From Flavihumibacter fluvii (GTDB lineage: Bacteria; Bacteroidota; Bacteroidia; Chitinophagales; Chitinophagaceae): 64,000 bases of DNA. The notes under the pieces are model-generated. The model was given only the letters and a program-made list of their open reading frames with translations. It was not told the DNA's origin and did not search any database. This document shows positions 18,282 through 26,236 of this stretch, in pieces. Location of the stretch: contig NZ_CP092333.1 in assembly GCF_018595675.2 (NCBI RefSeq), forward strand, positions 2,008,001-2,072,000, written 5' to 3'. Position numbers and translations under genes: made by a program. Numbering within the stretch: position 1 is the first letter of the stretch; every line of letters starts with the position of its first letter.

Positions 18282-19713
18282 GGCCAAGCCTTCCTTCTGA
18301 CCAGGTAAGTGCGGCGTACGATTTGTACCATTTTGTTTTTAATTCCAATAGTTTCTGCAAAGCATCCAAAGCTTTATTTTCCCTGGCATTCAGCAGGAAG
18401 AGGGTGCTTTCACCCATCCTGAACCTAAGGTCTTCGCCATTGAAAAGTTTTTGGTAATTCTGATAGGTCGATTCATACAGGTCAATTTGCCTGGATAGGG
18501 TAAACACTTCATTGTAATATGCACGGAGCTTATTTTCAATTTCGAGCCTGGATTGGTCGATTTGCAATTCAGTTTGCCTGATTTTAATATTGGTTTGCTG
18601 GTAAGCGCCCCTGCCTTGTCTCAACAGAATTGGCATTTGAAAGTTAAATCCAATTTTGTAATTGTTTTCCAGAAACGCTCCATCCACCTTATTGAACACA
18701 TTGTATCCTGAATTGAGGAGATTGTATTTTAAATCAGCCTTGGGTAATAAGCTCTGGAATTTTAGTTTTTTTTCAATTTCCAACCAATCGTTCTTTAGCA
18801 GATAGCTTTTCAATTTAGGATGTTCAAGGCTTGCCCTTGTCAATATATCTTCTAATGGCGGTATTGGCTTTTCCCAATCCTTTTGTTGCAACCAAACGGT
18901 ATCGGGTATGATTTTTATATTCCAGGTGAACCTTTCATTTTCTTTAACCCATAAGTAATCCGATAAAATTAGTCCTGCGTTTTGAAATTTCAATAAGGAT
19001 TCAGATTCCATAAATTGGAATTGCTGTAATTGGGTTAAGGCCTCTACAGTATCGATTGACGGTCGTGAGCCTTGTTGTGCTTCAATACTTATAAGCCTGT
19101 ACCTGGCGGTATTTAAGGTAACCGCATTCTTTATAACCATGTAAATCTGGTATTCCCTTACCCAATTCCAATAAGCAGCCAATGCATCATACAACAAGTC
19201 ATTAATGGTATTCACCTGTTCTGCCATAGTTTGCTGTTGAATTGCCTTAGCCTGTTTCAAAATCGCCCTTCTTTTATCCAGTACAAGGTCCCGTGCAACC
19301 GGAATACTTAGGCCCAGGTAACTGCTTTTGCCCAGGGTTCTTTCAATATTTGTACGTTCACCCAGGATATTTTCCAATCCCCCATAAATCTCAATACCAT
19401 ACCAGGTTGGAATAACAACTTCCGGGTTGAAATAACTGTAGTACAACTTTTCATCAAAGGTCTTCCGGTCAAAAGAAGTTTGAAGTATTGGATCAAATGA
19501 TCCCCGGCTTTCCAATACAGCTGCTTTAGCCATATCTACATTCAATTTTGCCTGCTGAAGGTATGGATGGTAATTCCTGATAATAGCGAGAAATTGGGCT
19601 TCACTTAACATCATCGGGCCTATGGAATCCATTGTCTGTCCGCGCGAGATGATGCAGGTGAACAAAAGAAACATGGCAAGAATGATTCTCTTTAAAGTCA
19701 AAGCGATTGTCAT
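18256..19713 (-). CDS. TolC-family outer-membrane efflux protein
   Basis: The outer-membrane channel of a tripartite exporter. The 485-residue protein has a signal peptide (ILAMFLLFTCIISRGQT), then two halves rich in long amphipathic helices typical of outer membrane efflux proteins: MLSEAQFLAIIRNYHPYLQQAKLNVDMAKAA-type repeats begin each half, and the second contains LKSYLLKNDWLEIEKKLKFQ. Conserved small-residue positions such as ALAAYWNW and GFNFQMPIL fit the beta-barrel strands. It is the last gene of an ABC-HlyD-TolC operon, 12 bases after the HlyD stop. The operon suggests export of an unknown substrate directly across both membranes. Confidence 0.9.
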   Translation of the reverse strand: MTIALTLKRIILAMFLLFTCIISRGQTMDSIGPMMLSEAQFLAIIRNYHPYLQQAKLNVDMAKAAVLESRGSFDPILQTSFDRKTFDEKLYYSYFNPEVVIPTWYGIEIYGGLENILGERTNIERTLGKSSYLGLSIPVARDLVLDKRRAILKQAKAIQQQTMAEQVNTINDLLYDALAAYWNWVREYQIYMVIKNAVTLNTARYRLISIEAQQGSRPSIDTVEALTQLQQFQFMESESLLKFQNAGLILSDYLWVKENERFTWNIKIIPDTVWLQQKDWEKPIPPLEDILTRASLEHPKLKSYLLKNDWLEIEKKLKFQSLLPKADLKYNLLNSGYNVFNKVDGAFLENNYKIGFNFQMPILLRQGRGAYQQTNIKIRQTELQIDQSRLEIENKLRAYYNEVFTLSRQIDLYESTYQNYQKLFNGEDLRFRMGESTLFLLNARENKALDALQKLLELKTKWYKSYAALTWSEGRLGLTQTGNNP

Positions 19714-19725
19714 GGACTTCAGGAC

Positions 19726-21087
19726 TTATATTTTTGATTTACTTTTATTATTACCCCCTTTATCCGTTTGTGTAGTATAATAATCGGGTGGAAACCCATT
19801 GATATTACGCCACAATTCATACCATATTGGAACATCCCTGAGCAAAGCAATTCCCATTGCACCGGTTCCCATCTTTAAGCTGGGTGGCCAGGGCTTCTCG
19901 GTAGGATCTTCGGTGACAAGAACCCTGAACAACCCAGTATTACTGACTGAACTTTCAACCACGGAAATCTTTCCTGAAAAGGTTCCAAATGAAGACTCCG
20001 GCCATCCACTAAATATGATTGCCGGAAACCCATCAAATACAAAACGAACTGTTTGTCCTACAGATATCAAGGGCAGATCAACTGGCTTAACAAAAATCTC
20101 AACTGCATATTTGTAATTGGCCGGAACAATTTCAACCAGCATTTCCCCTTCCTTAACAATTTCATTGATGCCTGATTTTTTTGCTTGTATTACCTGCCCA
20201 TCCTGAGGGGCAAGTACATAATACAATTGATTCCTGATATCATAACTGGTATACAAATTTTCAAGCTTAGCCAAGTCGCCCATGCCATTGGCGATTTGTG
20301 ATTCAGCCTGAAATCTCTCACCCTGAGCCTTGGCAATTTTTTCAAGGTATTGCTGGCGTTCACCATTGAGTTCAAGCAATATTCGGAAATACTCCTGCTT
20401 TGCGTTGCCGAATTTTATTTCTGCACTTGTTTTTTTAGCCATTGCATCCTGTATGGCCTGGCTTCTCTGTTCCAGGGACAGCAATGAAACAACGCCCGAA
20501 TCATACATGATCTTTTGACGACGATACTGTTCCCGCTTAAAGGCGAGGTCATTTTCAGCAGCCACAAGATCCATGCTATCACTCTGTATTTTAAGCTGCT
20601 GCTGCATCATTTTATTCTGCAATTCATTTAATTTAAGCTGCAACGCTTCTTGCAGAAAATCTACCTGCTGGTCAATGGTGGATATTTTACCCTGGTAATT
20701 ACCCAGCGCAGTTTTTTTGGCATTAAGCTGTTCTTTTGTCCGCGAAACCAGGTTAGGATCTAGATAATCAACTTTCACTTCAGCCAATTGAAGAATTGTA
20801 TCCCCCTTTTTTACAAAGTCACCTTCCTGTATATGCCATTTAACAATCCTGCCCCCAATGATGGCATTTAATTCCTGGGGCCTTTGTTCCTGCCTGGGTG
20901 TAGTCACTATTCCCCGTGCCCTGATATTTTGCGTCCATGGTAAAAACAATAAGATCATCAGTCCGATAAATAATCCCAGCACCCAGTATTTCAGGTTGCT
21001 CTTTTTATTAATCATATATACCGACGAAAATGCCTTGTATGCCTGTTCAGGTGTTTCCCGCTCGATGACCTGCCTGATATATTCCAT
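19726..21087 (-). CDS. HlyD-family membrane fusion protein
   Basis: The periplasmic adaptor linking the inner-membrane ABC protein to TolC. One transmembrane helix lies at about residues 34-51 (WVLGLFIGLMILLFLPW) after a short cytosolic N-terminus. A biotinyl-lipoyl-like half-motif follows (GGRIVKWHIQEGDFVKKGDTI, residues about 78-98), then a long coiled-coil hairpin (about 115-275) rich in Gln, Lys and Glu. The second lipoyl half (VLAPQDGQVIQAKKSG) and a beta-barrel domain (VEIFVKPVDLPLISVGQTV) come next. Length is 453 residues. It starts 2 bases after the stop of the ABC gene, so the two are translationally close. Confidence 0.92.
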   Translation of the reverse strand: MEYIRQVIERETPEQAYKAFSSVYMINKKSNLKYWVLGLFIGLMILLFLPWTQNIRARGIVTTPRQEQRPQELNAIIGGRIVKWHIQEGDFVKKGDTILQLAEVKVDYLDPNLVSRTKEQLNAKKTALGNYQGKISTIDQQVDFLQEALQLKLNELQNKMMQQQLKIQSDSMDLVAAENDLAFKREQYRRQKIMYDSGVVSLLSLEQRSQAIQDAMAKKTSAEIKFGNAKQEYFRILLELNGERQQYLEKIAKAQGERFQAESQIANGMGDLAKLENLYTSYDIRNQLYYVLAPQDGQVIQAKKSGINEIVKEGEMLVEIVPANYKYAVEIFVKPVDLPLISVGQTVRFVFDGFPAIIFSGWPESSFGTFSGKISVVESSVSNTGLFRVLVTEDPTEKPWPPSLKMGTGAMGIALLRDVPIWYELWRNINGFPPDYYTTQTDKGGNNKSKSKI

Positions 21088-21089
21088 GA

Positions 21090-22790
21090 TCAGTTTATTT
21101 TAATAATTGGTTGAACCTCTTGCCATTTTCCCGCTGCTTTCAAGTTTCCATCTTCAATGATGATTACGCGGCTGGCAAATTCTGCAAAATGGATATCATT
21201 ACTTATTATGATGACGGTGGTGTTGGGGATTTCATGTAACAGGTAGTTTTTGATCTGCTGCGCATATTTCATTTCGAGACCCAGCCACGGTTCCTCGAGT
21301 AATAATAGCCTGGGTGCATTTACGAGTGCGCGAAGCAGCAATAATTTCTGCACAATTTTCCTGGGAAGCCGGTCTCCGGTTGGATTTATGGCAAGGGATA
21401 ATCCGGCCGGGGTCCGATCAAAAAAGTCTTTCAGGCCTAAGATTTCCGCCAATCTGTTGATCTCCGTATAAGGTATTGATTGGTTACCCAGTGTTATATT
21501 TTCAAGCAAACTTCCTTTAAATAATTCCTGGTTGCTTAAAAGAATACCAGTTTGTTGCCGGATTGAATCCAACGTATAGTTGTTGATTGAAATATTGTCA
21601 AGGCTGATGACTCCTTTAAATGGCTGATAAGATCCGCTGAGCAGTCGGATGAGGGTCGATTTACCGGAACCATGGCTGCCCATTACCTGAATTTTTTCCC
21701 CAGGTGCGATTGAAAAATTAAGGTTGGATAAAACGGGGTAACCTTCCTGGTATTCGAAGCTTAATTCATTTACCTGAATGCTCATCCCTTTTCCCGTATC
21801 TTCCAATGCAAGCTTCCCTTCCAGTTCTTCCGCCAAGTCGGTCACCTTGCCCAATTTTTCAACAGCAGTTAGTACATCATATACATTATCAAGGTTAATG
21901 ATCAGCTTTTCAACTGAAGAGATGACCATTAAAATAATAATTTCTGCAGCAATGAACTGACCAATATTTAATTGCTGATTTACCAATAAAAGGCTTCCAA
22001 CTATTAGCATTGAAGCAGTTATGGCAATCTTAAACCCTACGAGTGTCCAATACTGGAACAGTAAAATTTTAAAATGCCGGGTCCTTGCGCTGAGGTAATT
22101 AAACACAGTTTTATCAGAATTCTGCAAGTGCAAGGAAGACCCCTTTGAAAATTTAAAAGTGGTCACCACCCGGGCCAGTTCTTCAAGCCATCCGGCCATT
22201 TCATATTTATAGTTACTTTCTTCAATACTTGTATCCAGACCCCTGTTCCCAGAATACCGGAGTATAAAAAAAAGTAGTAAAACTAATGTTAACCCAAATA
22301 ATATAAATACGGGGTGATAAAAAGACAATAGCAATAAGCCGAATAAAATCTGGATAGTGGCGGAGGGTATATCCAATAAAAGTTTTGCCAATCCCTTCTG
22401 CAACGTCACTGTATCAAAAAACCTGTTAACGAGTTCAGGTAAATAATACTTATCGATGCTTTTAAGGTTAAGCCTTGGGATTTTCCAGGCATATTCAAAT
22501 GAATATCGAACAAATAATTGCTGCTGTACCTTTTCAATCATACGCATTTGGTTCACCTGGAACAAACCGGTGAAAAAAACACCGGCAACAACAAGGATAA
22601 TCAGAATGATTATGGATGTTGAAATGGATCCGCCTAAAACAAAACTTATGATGGATTGAATTCCCAATGGAAGGGATAGCTGAACTAACCCGTTTAGTAT
22701 TGCATAGAAATAAATTGATGATATTTCCGTGCGCTGAAATTTTAATATAGCGAGTATCCGCTGTATGGGATTTGGTCTTTTATCGGCCAT
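21090..22790 (-). CDS. ABC exporter, fused membrane and ATPase domains, degenerate ATPase motifs
   Basis: A 566-residue half-transporter: six-helix membrane domain (about 20-320) then an ABC ATPase. It lacks the N-terminal C39 peptidase of bacteriocin exporters. Walker A is intact (GSHGSGKST, near 370-378). Three other motifs are not: the LSGGQ signature position reads LPRKI (475-479), Walker B reads LLLLEEP so that the Mg-binding Asp is Glu (E499), and the H-loop position is Asn (N531 in ISNDIHF). These are seen directly; loss or strong weakening of ATP hydrolysis is inference. The order ABC-HlyD-TolC marks a type-I-like exporter. A homodimer would have no canonical site, so either the family works differently or a second ATPase subunit exists. 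Confidence 0.88.
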   Translation of the reverse strand: MADKRPNPIQRILAILKFQRTEISSIYFYAILNGLVQLSLPLGIQSIISFVLGGSISTSIIILIILVVAGVFFTGLFQVNQMRMIEKVQQQLFVRYSFEYAWKIPRLNLKSIDKYYLPELVNRFFDTVTLQKGLAKLLLDIPSATIQILFGLLLLSFYHPVFILFGLTLVLLLFFILRYSGNRGLDTSIEESNYKYEMAGWLEELARVVTTFKFSKGSSLHLQNSDKTVFNYLSARTRHFKILLFQYWTLVGFKIAITASMLIVGSLLLVNQQLNIGQFIAAEIIILMVISSVEKLIINLDNVYDVLTAVEKLGKVTDLAEELEGKLALEDTGKGMSIQVNELSFEYQEGYPVLSNLNFSIAPGEKIQVMGSHGSGKSTLIRLLSGSYQPFKGVISLDNISINNYTLDSIRQQTGILLSNQELFKGSLLENITLGNQSIPYTEINRLAEILGLKDFFDRTPAGLSLAINPTGDRLPRKIVQKLLLLRALVNAPRLLLLEEPWLGLEMKYAQQIKNYLLHEIPNTTVIIISNDIHFAEFASRVIIIEDGNLKAAGKWQEVQPIIKIN

Positions 22791-22878
22791 TCCAATTAGT
22801 TATTAGTCAAAGAAAGTTGCTGTAGAATCTGCAAATTAACATCAGTCTAATAAAATGGTTCAAATTCTTTAAAAAAAA

Positions 22879-24306
22879 TCAACATTCTGGTAAACTTAGC
22901 GGGATATTGATGGCAAGGCCACCATCGGAAGTTTCCTTGTACTTGCTGTTCATGTCCAGGGAGGTATCCCACATGGTTTTTACCACTGCATCCAGGGAGA
23001 CTTTGGCGAAATCTGGTGCGCTTTGGAGGGCAAGCTGGCTTGCTGTAATTGCCTTGATAGCGCCCATAGTATTTCTTTCTATACAGGGTACCTGTACTAA
23101 TCCGCCAATCGGATCACAAGTTAACCCCAGATGGTGCTCCATGGCAATTTCAGCCGCCATCAGTGCCTGGCGCTGTGTTCCACCCATGCTTTCAGCCAGG
23201 GCAGCTGCAGCCATTGACGAGGATACCCCAATTTCAGCCTGGCAGCCACCCATGGCTGCGGAGATGGTGGATCCTTTCTTGAAAATGCAGCCAACTTCTG
23301 AAGCTGTCAATAAAAACTGGATGATTGCTTCTTCCGCATTGCCTTTGCAAAAAACCACATAATATAAAAGTACAGCGGGAATTACTCCGGCTGCACCATT
23401 TGTCGGAGCAGTTACCACGCGCCCAAATGAGGCATTTTCTTCATTTACTGCCAGGGCGAAACAACTTACCCAATCGAGGGTATAGGAAAAACCGTTCCCC
23501 CCTTCCCTAATTGCTGAGATCCATTCCTCAAAACTGGCGTAAGTCCTTCCTTTCAACAATTTTTTATTCAATGATGCCGCCCTTCTCTTCACCTGTAGAC
23601 CACCTGGAAGTACGCCTTCAGTATGGCACCCCCGGTACACACACTCTTTCATAACTCTCCAGATTTGCAGGATTCCTTCCCTGGTATTGGACTCGGATCG
23701 CCAGGAAAGTTCATTTTCCTGAACAATTTCATGAATGGATAAACCGGTTTTTCTGCACCAGTGCAGTAAGTCCTCAGCCTTATCAATGGGGAATGGTAGT
23801 TGGATTTGTCCTTTCCCTGTATGTGCAGCGCCTTCCTTTAGTACAAATCCACCACCGATCGAATACCAGGTACTGGCCAGGTGCTGGCCATCCGCCAGGT
23901 TGGCCAGGAAGGTGAGCGCATTTGGATGAAATGAAAGAGATTCTTTCATCAGAAAAACAATATCTTTTTGCGGATTGAATGGAATTTCTGTTTCGCCGCC
24001 CAATACGATTTTTTGGTTAAGGGCAATCTCTTCCATCAGTGAGGTTATACCATCCACTGCACATGTGACGGGGTCCTGGTCCATCAAACCCATCTGCACT
24101 GCGATGTCGGTGCCATGTCCCCTGCCTGTTTTAGCCAGGGACCCATATAATAAAACCTGCACGCTTTTTATACTGGCCAATGGGTAAACGGTCCGGAGTT
24201 CGCCAATAAAAGACCGGGCTGCTTTCCATGGGCCAAGGGTATGGGAACTGGAAGGTCCAACCCCTATTTTAAACATATCGAAAATCGAAATGGGTTCCTG
24301 TTGCAA
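22879..24306 (-). CDS. sdaA: L-serine ammonia-lyase, iron-sulfur type
   Basis: Deaminates L-serine to pyruvate and ammonia with a catalytic [4Fe-4S] cluster. The single 475-residue chain contains both the beta domain ([18 protein letters not shown], residues 6-23) and the alpha domain ([33 protein letters not shown], and [16 protein letters not shown]) in that order. The cysteines of the last two segments are the expected cluster ligands. The only start that keeps the conserved N-terminus is TTG at 24304-24306; ATG at 24276 would cut into it. It is cytosolic and appears to be monocistronic, lying after the terminator of the FKBP gene. Confidence 0.93.
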   Translation of the reverse strand: MQQEPISIFDMFKIGVGPSSSHTLGPWKAARSFIGELRTVYPLASIKSVQVLLYGSLAKTGRGHGTDIAVQMGLMDQDPVTCAVDGITSLMEEIALNQKIVLGGETEIPFNPQKDIVFLMKESLSFHPNALTFLANLADGQHLASTWYSIGGGFVLKEGAAHTGKGQIQLPFPIDKAEDLLHWCRKTGLSIHEIVQENELSWRSESNTREGILQIWRVMKECVYRGCHTEGVLPGGLQVKRRAASLNKKLLKGRTYASFEEWISAIREGGNGFSYTLDWVSCFALAVNEENASFGRVVTAPTNGAAGVIPAVLLYYVVFCKGNAEEAIIQFLLTASEVGCIFKKGSTISAAMGGCQAEIGVSSSMAAAALAESMGGTQRQALMAAEIAMEHHLGLTCDPIGGLVQVPCIERNTMGAIKAITASQLALQSAPDFAKVSLDAVVKTMWDTSLDMNSKYKETSDGGLAINIPLSLPEC

Positions 24307-24328
24307 TCGGCAAAATTTTGATAAATGT

Positions 24329-24361
24329 AAAAAGAAAAGCCCCGGTTAAAGTAACCAGGGC
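24329..24361 (-). terminator. Intrinsic terminator of the FKBP lipoprotein gene
   Basis: On the minus strand GCCC-T-GGTTA pairs with TAACC-G-GGGC around a CTT loop, followed by TTTTCTTTTT. It lies between the FKBP stop and the sdaA start. Confidence 0.75.
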
Positions 24362-24386
24362 CAATATTAACCATATATTGAAAAAA

Positions 24387-24875
24387 TCAGTTGAAATCAA
24401 CCAGCTCAACATCAAATATAAGGATTGAATTAGCAGGAATTGATCCTATTGCAGAGCATCCGTAAGCTAAAGATGAAGGAATGATCATTTTGATCTTTCC
24501 CCCTTTTTTAATCATCGGGATGCCAATTTTCCACCCTTCAATCAAGCCGCCCAGAGACCACCATTTATTAGGATCTGGTTCAGGTGTTGTCATTTCGTCA
24601 AATTTGTTGCCGTTCAATAAATATCCTGCATATTTAACAGCAACTTTTGAATTGATGGTCGGTGAACCTCCGGAACCTGGTTCGATAATCTGGTAATACA
24701 TGCCACTGGGATCCTTGGTAGCAGTAATGCTTTGTGCTGCGATATAAGACAAAATGGCTGGTTCCTCAGAAGAGGCCGAAGCTGCAGTACAGGCGGAATT
24801 ATCACTCTTTGAACATTGCCAACTGGCCAGGACGATCAAGGATAGGGTCAGGAAAAAGACTATTTTTTTCACCAT
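24387..24875 (-). CDS. FKBP-type peptidyl-prolyl isomerase, exported lipoprotein
   Basis: Catalyses cis-trans isomerisation of proline bonds in envelope proteins. The start is ATG 24875 (MVKKIVFF), giving 162 residues. A longer frame from 24947 is ruled out because a TATCTTTG promoter box lies at 24895-24902, inside it. The signal sequence ends VLASWQCSKSD; the lipobox is imperfect but the cysteine at about 22 and the Ser/Asp that follow fit a lipoprotein. The FKBP fold spans about 60-162 with VAVKYAGYLLNG, the GLIEGWKIGIPMIKKGGK loop, IPSSLAYG and a final FDVELVDFN strand. These are good matches to FkpA-like domains without the dimerisation arm. Confidence 0.88.
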   Translation of the reverse strand: MVKKIVFFLTLSLIVLASWQCSKSDNSACTAASASSEEPAILSYIAAQSITATKDPSGMYYQIIEPGSGGSPTINSKVAVKYAGYLLNGNKFDEMTTPEPDPNKWWSLGGLIEGWKIGIPMIKKGGKIKMIIPSSLAYGCSAIGSIPANSILIFDVELVDFN

Positions 24876-24894
24876 TTCTTTTAAAAATTTTGCG

Positions 24895-24902
24895 CAAAGA
24901 TA
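24895..24902 (-). promoter_or_regulatory. -7 promoter box for the FKBP gene
   Basis: Minus strand TATCTTTG, an exact TAnnTTTG match 20 bases upstream of ATG 24875. It decides the start of that gene. Confidence 0.5.
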
Positions 24903-24967
24903 ACTGTTGACCCATTGTAGACCAGCATTTTGGCAAATCTGTTGCATTAAATGGCCAAGAATCCCTG

Positions 24968-25276
24968 TTATTTTTCTTCTTTAGCTTTTATTTCACGGTA
25001 CCGTTGCTCCAATTGGTCCCATTGGTGCTGTTTATAGAAAATTGCCGTAAAGCTTACTATAACGACCAGTGCAAATAGCAACACCAGGGGGTTAAACTGC
25101 GAACCGGCCACCATCGTGGCCCTTTTGTCCCAGCCTGAAATATAATTAAGGAGGATCGGGATACCGATCAGCAGACCCATTGGAATACCAACCAACCACT
25201 GGCGAAATACTTTCTTTCGGCTGGTGCGATTGGCTTCCCAATAGATCAGGAACTCTTTTTCTTCATTGGTTAACAT
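24968..25276 (-). CDS. Small two-helix membrane protein of unknown function
   Basis: 102 residues. The N-terminus is charged (LTNEEKEFLIYWEANRTSRKK), followed by a membrane helix at about 30-48 (GIPMGLLIGIPILLNYIS), a second at about 67-85 (LVLLFALVVIVSFTAIFY), and a basic/acidic coiled tail (QWDQLEQRYREIKAKEEK). No catalytic motif is seen and the family was not recognised. A TATTTTTG promoter box 14-21 bases upstream of the ATG and the compositional pattern of a real membrane protein support it as a gene. Charge distribution suggests both termini in the cytoplasm. Confidence 0.7.
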   Translation of the reverse strand: MLTNEEKEFLIYWEANRTSRKKVFRQWLVGIPMGLLIGIPILLNYISGWDKRATMVAGSQFNPLVLLFALVVIVSFTAIFYKQHQWDQLEQRYREIKAKEEK

Positions 25277-25289
25277 GCAGGCATTTTAG

Positions 25290-25297
25290 CAAAAATA
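25290..25297 (-). promoter_or_regulatory. -7 promoter box for the small membrane protein gene
   Basis: Minus strand TATTTTTG, an exact TAnnTTTG match. The leader to ATG 25276 would be under 10 bases if transcription starts about 7 bases after the box. Confidence 0.4.
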
Positions 25298-25348
25298 AGC
25301 CACCAGCTAATTTTTACTTATTTTGTGCAGTAATCAATTCTTACTGCC

Positions 25349-26227
25349 TTGAAACTCGATAACTTAATTACCCAATACCTTTATCACCAGAAACGGGTTA
25401 GTTTGCCTGGTATTGGTACATTCACCACAGATGGCCCAACGGTTAAATTCGATAACAAATATGATGCAACACTTAGTGATGACCTGATTGAGTTTGTAAA
25501 AACCCATACCGGGAAAATGTATTCACTGGCCCTATCTGACCTGGAATCCTACATTATGCTGAATAAACAGTTCCTGAATATAGGAAAGGCATTGTATGTG
25601 GAAGGAATTGGGACCCTGGTAAAAACAAAGGATGGATCATTTGAGTTTACCCCTGGTGAAATGGTTCCTGAAAGAATGGAAGATTTAACCGCCGAAAGCA
25701 GGAAGCCATCAGCATTTATAGATGAAACCAGATACCATCCGGAAAATAATTCAAGGCAGAAGTGGTTTATTGCCCTGCTGGGTATATTAACCCTCGTTAT
25801 AATAGTTTGGGGAGGATGGCGTTTGTTTTTGAATAACAATGGAGAACCTGAAGCAGGGAAAAAAGAGTTGGCTCCGGTAATTGATACTGCGATGGTTCCA
25901 GTTACAGACACTTTAAAACTCATGGCAGATAGCATGCCAAAGTTAAATGACACTATTAAAAGTCCTGATTATACTGCAAATCCAGGCATCGCTACTGCTC
26001 AAAACAGCCAGTGGCGTTTTGTAATTGAACAAACAACGAATAAAAACCGTGCGTTAAGGAGATACAACCAATTGAAAGAGATTGGAGATAAGATTCAACT
26101 ATCCACTACTGATTCTATTACATTTAAACTTTATTTCCAGCTACCCTCCATGGTCAGCGATACCACAAGAATTAAGGATTCGTTGAGACGGTTCTATGGC
26201 AGCAAAAAGGTAAGTGTGGAACAATAA
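25349..26227 (+). CDS. HU/CCDC81-type membrane protein with SPOR-like C-terminus
   Basis: 292 residues. The N-terminus (LDNLITQYLYHQKRVSLPGIGTF) has the pattern of bacterial HU-CCDC81 domains: HU-like folds that recur in Bacteroidota membrane proteins. A second HU-like segment covers about 60-105 (LNKQFLNIGKALYVEGIGTL). One transmembrane helix lies near 138-160 (LLGILTLVIIVWGGW), then a Thr/Pro/Asp-rich linker. The C-terminal 75 residues (WRFVIEQTTNKNRALRRYNQL, then KLYFQLP) resemble a SPOR domain, which binds denuded peptidoglycan at division sites. The topology would put HU-like domains inside and SPOR outside. The start is TTG 25349, as no ATG precedes the first domain. A near-match -7 box (TTATTTTG, 25318-25325) lies upstream. 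The role is probably in envelope or division, not established. Confidence 0.75.
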   Translation: MKLDNLITQYLYHQKRVSLPGIGTFTTDGPTVKFDNKYDATLSDDLIEFVKTHTGKMYSLALSDLESYIMLNKQFLNIGKALYVEGIGTLVKTKDGSFEFTPGEMVPERMEDLTAESRKPSAFIDETRYHPENNSRQKWFIALLGILTLVIIVWGGWRLFLNNNGEPEAGKKELAPVIDTAMVPVTDTLKLMADSMPKLNDTIKSPDYTANPGIATAQNSQWRFVIEQTTNKNRALRRYNQLKEIGDKIQLSTTDSITFKLYFQLPSMVSDTTRIKDSLRRFYGSKKVSVEQ

Positions 26228-26236
26228 ATAAATACT

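Noticed and set aside
21090-22790. Bacteriocin-type exporter with a C39 leader peptidase
   Set aside because: The protein starts directly with the membrane domain; no N-terminal peptidase and no small double-Gly leader peptide gene was seen nearby.
24876-24947. Longer N-terminus for the FKBP protein
   Set aside because: The promoter box at 24895-24902 lies inside it, and the extension places polar residues before the signal peptide.
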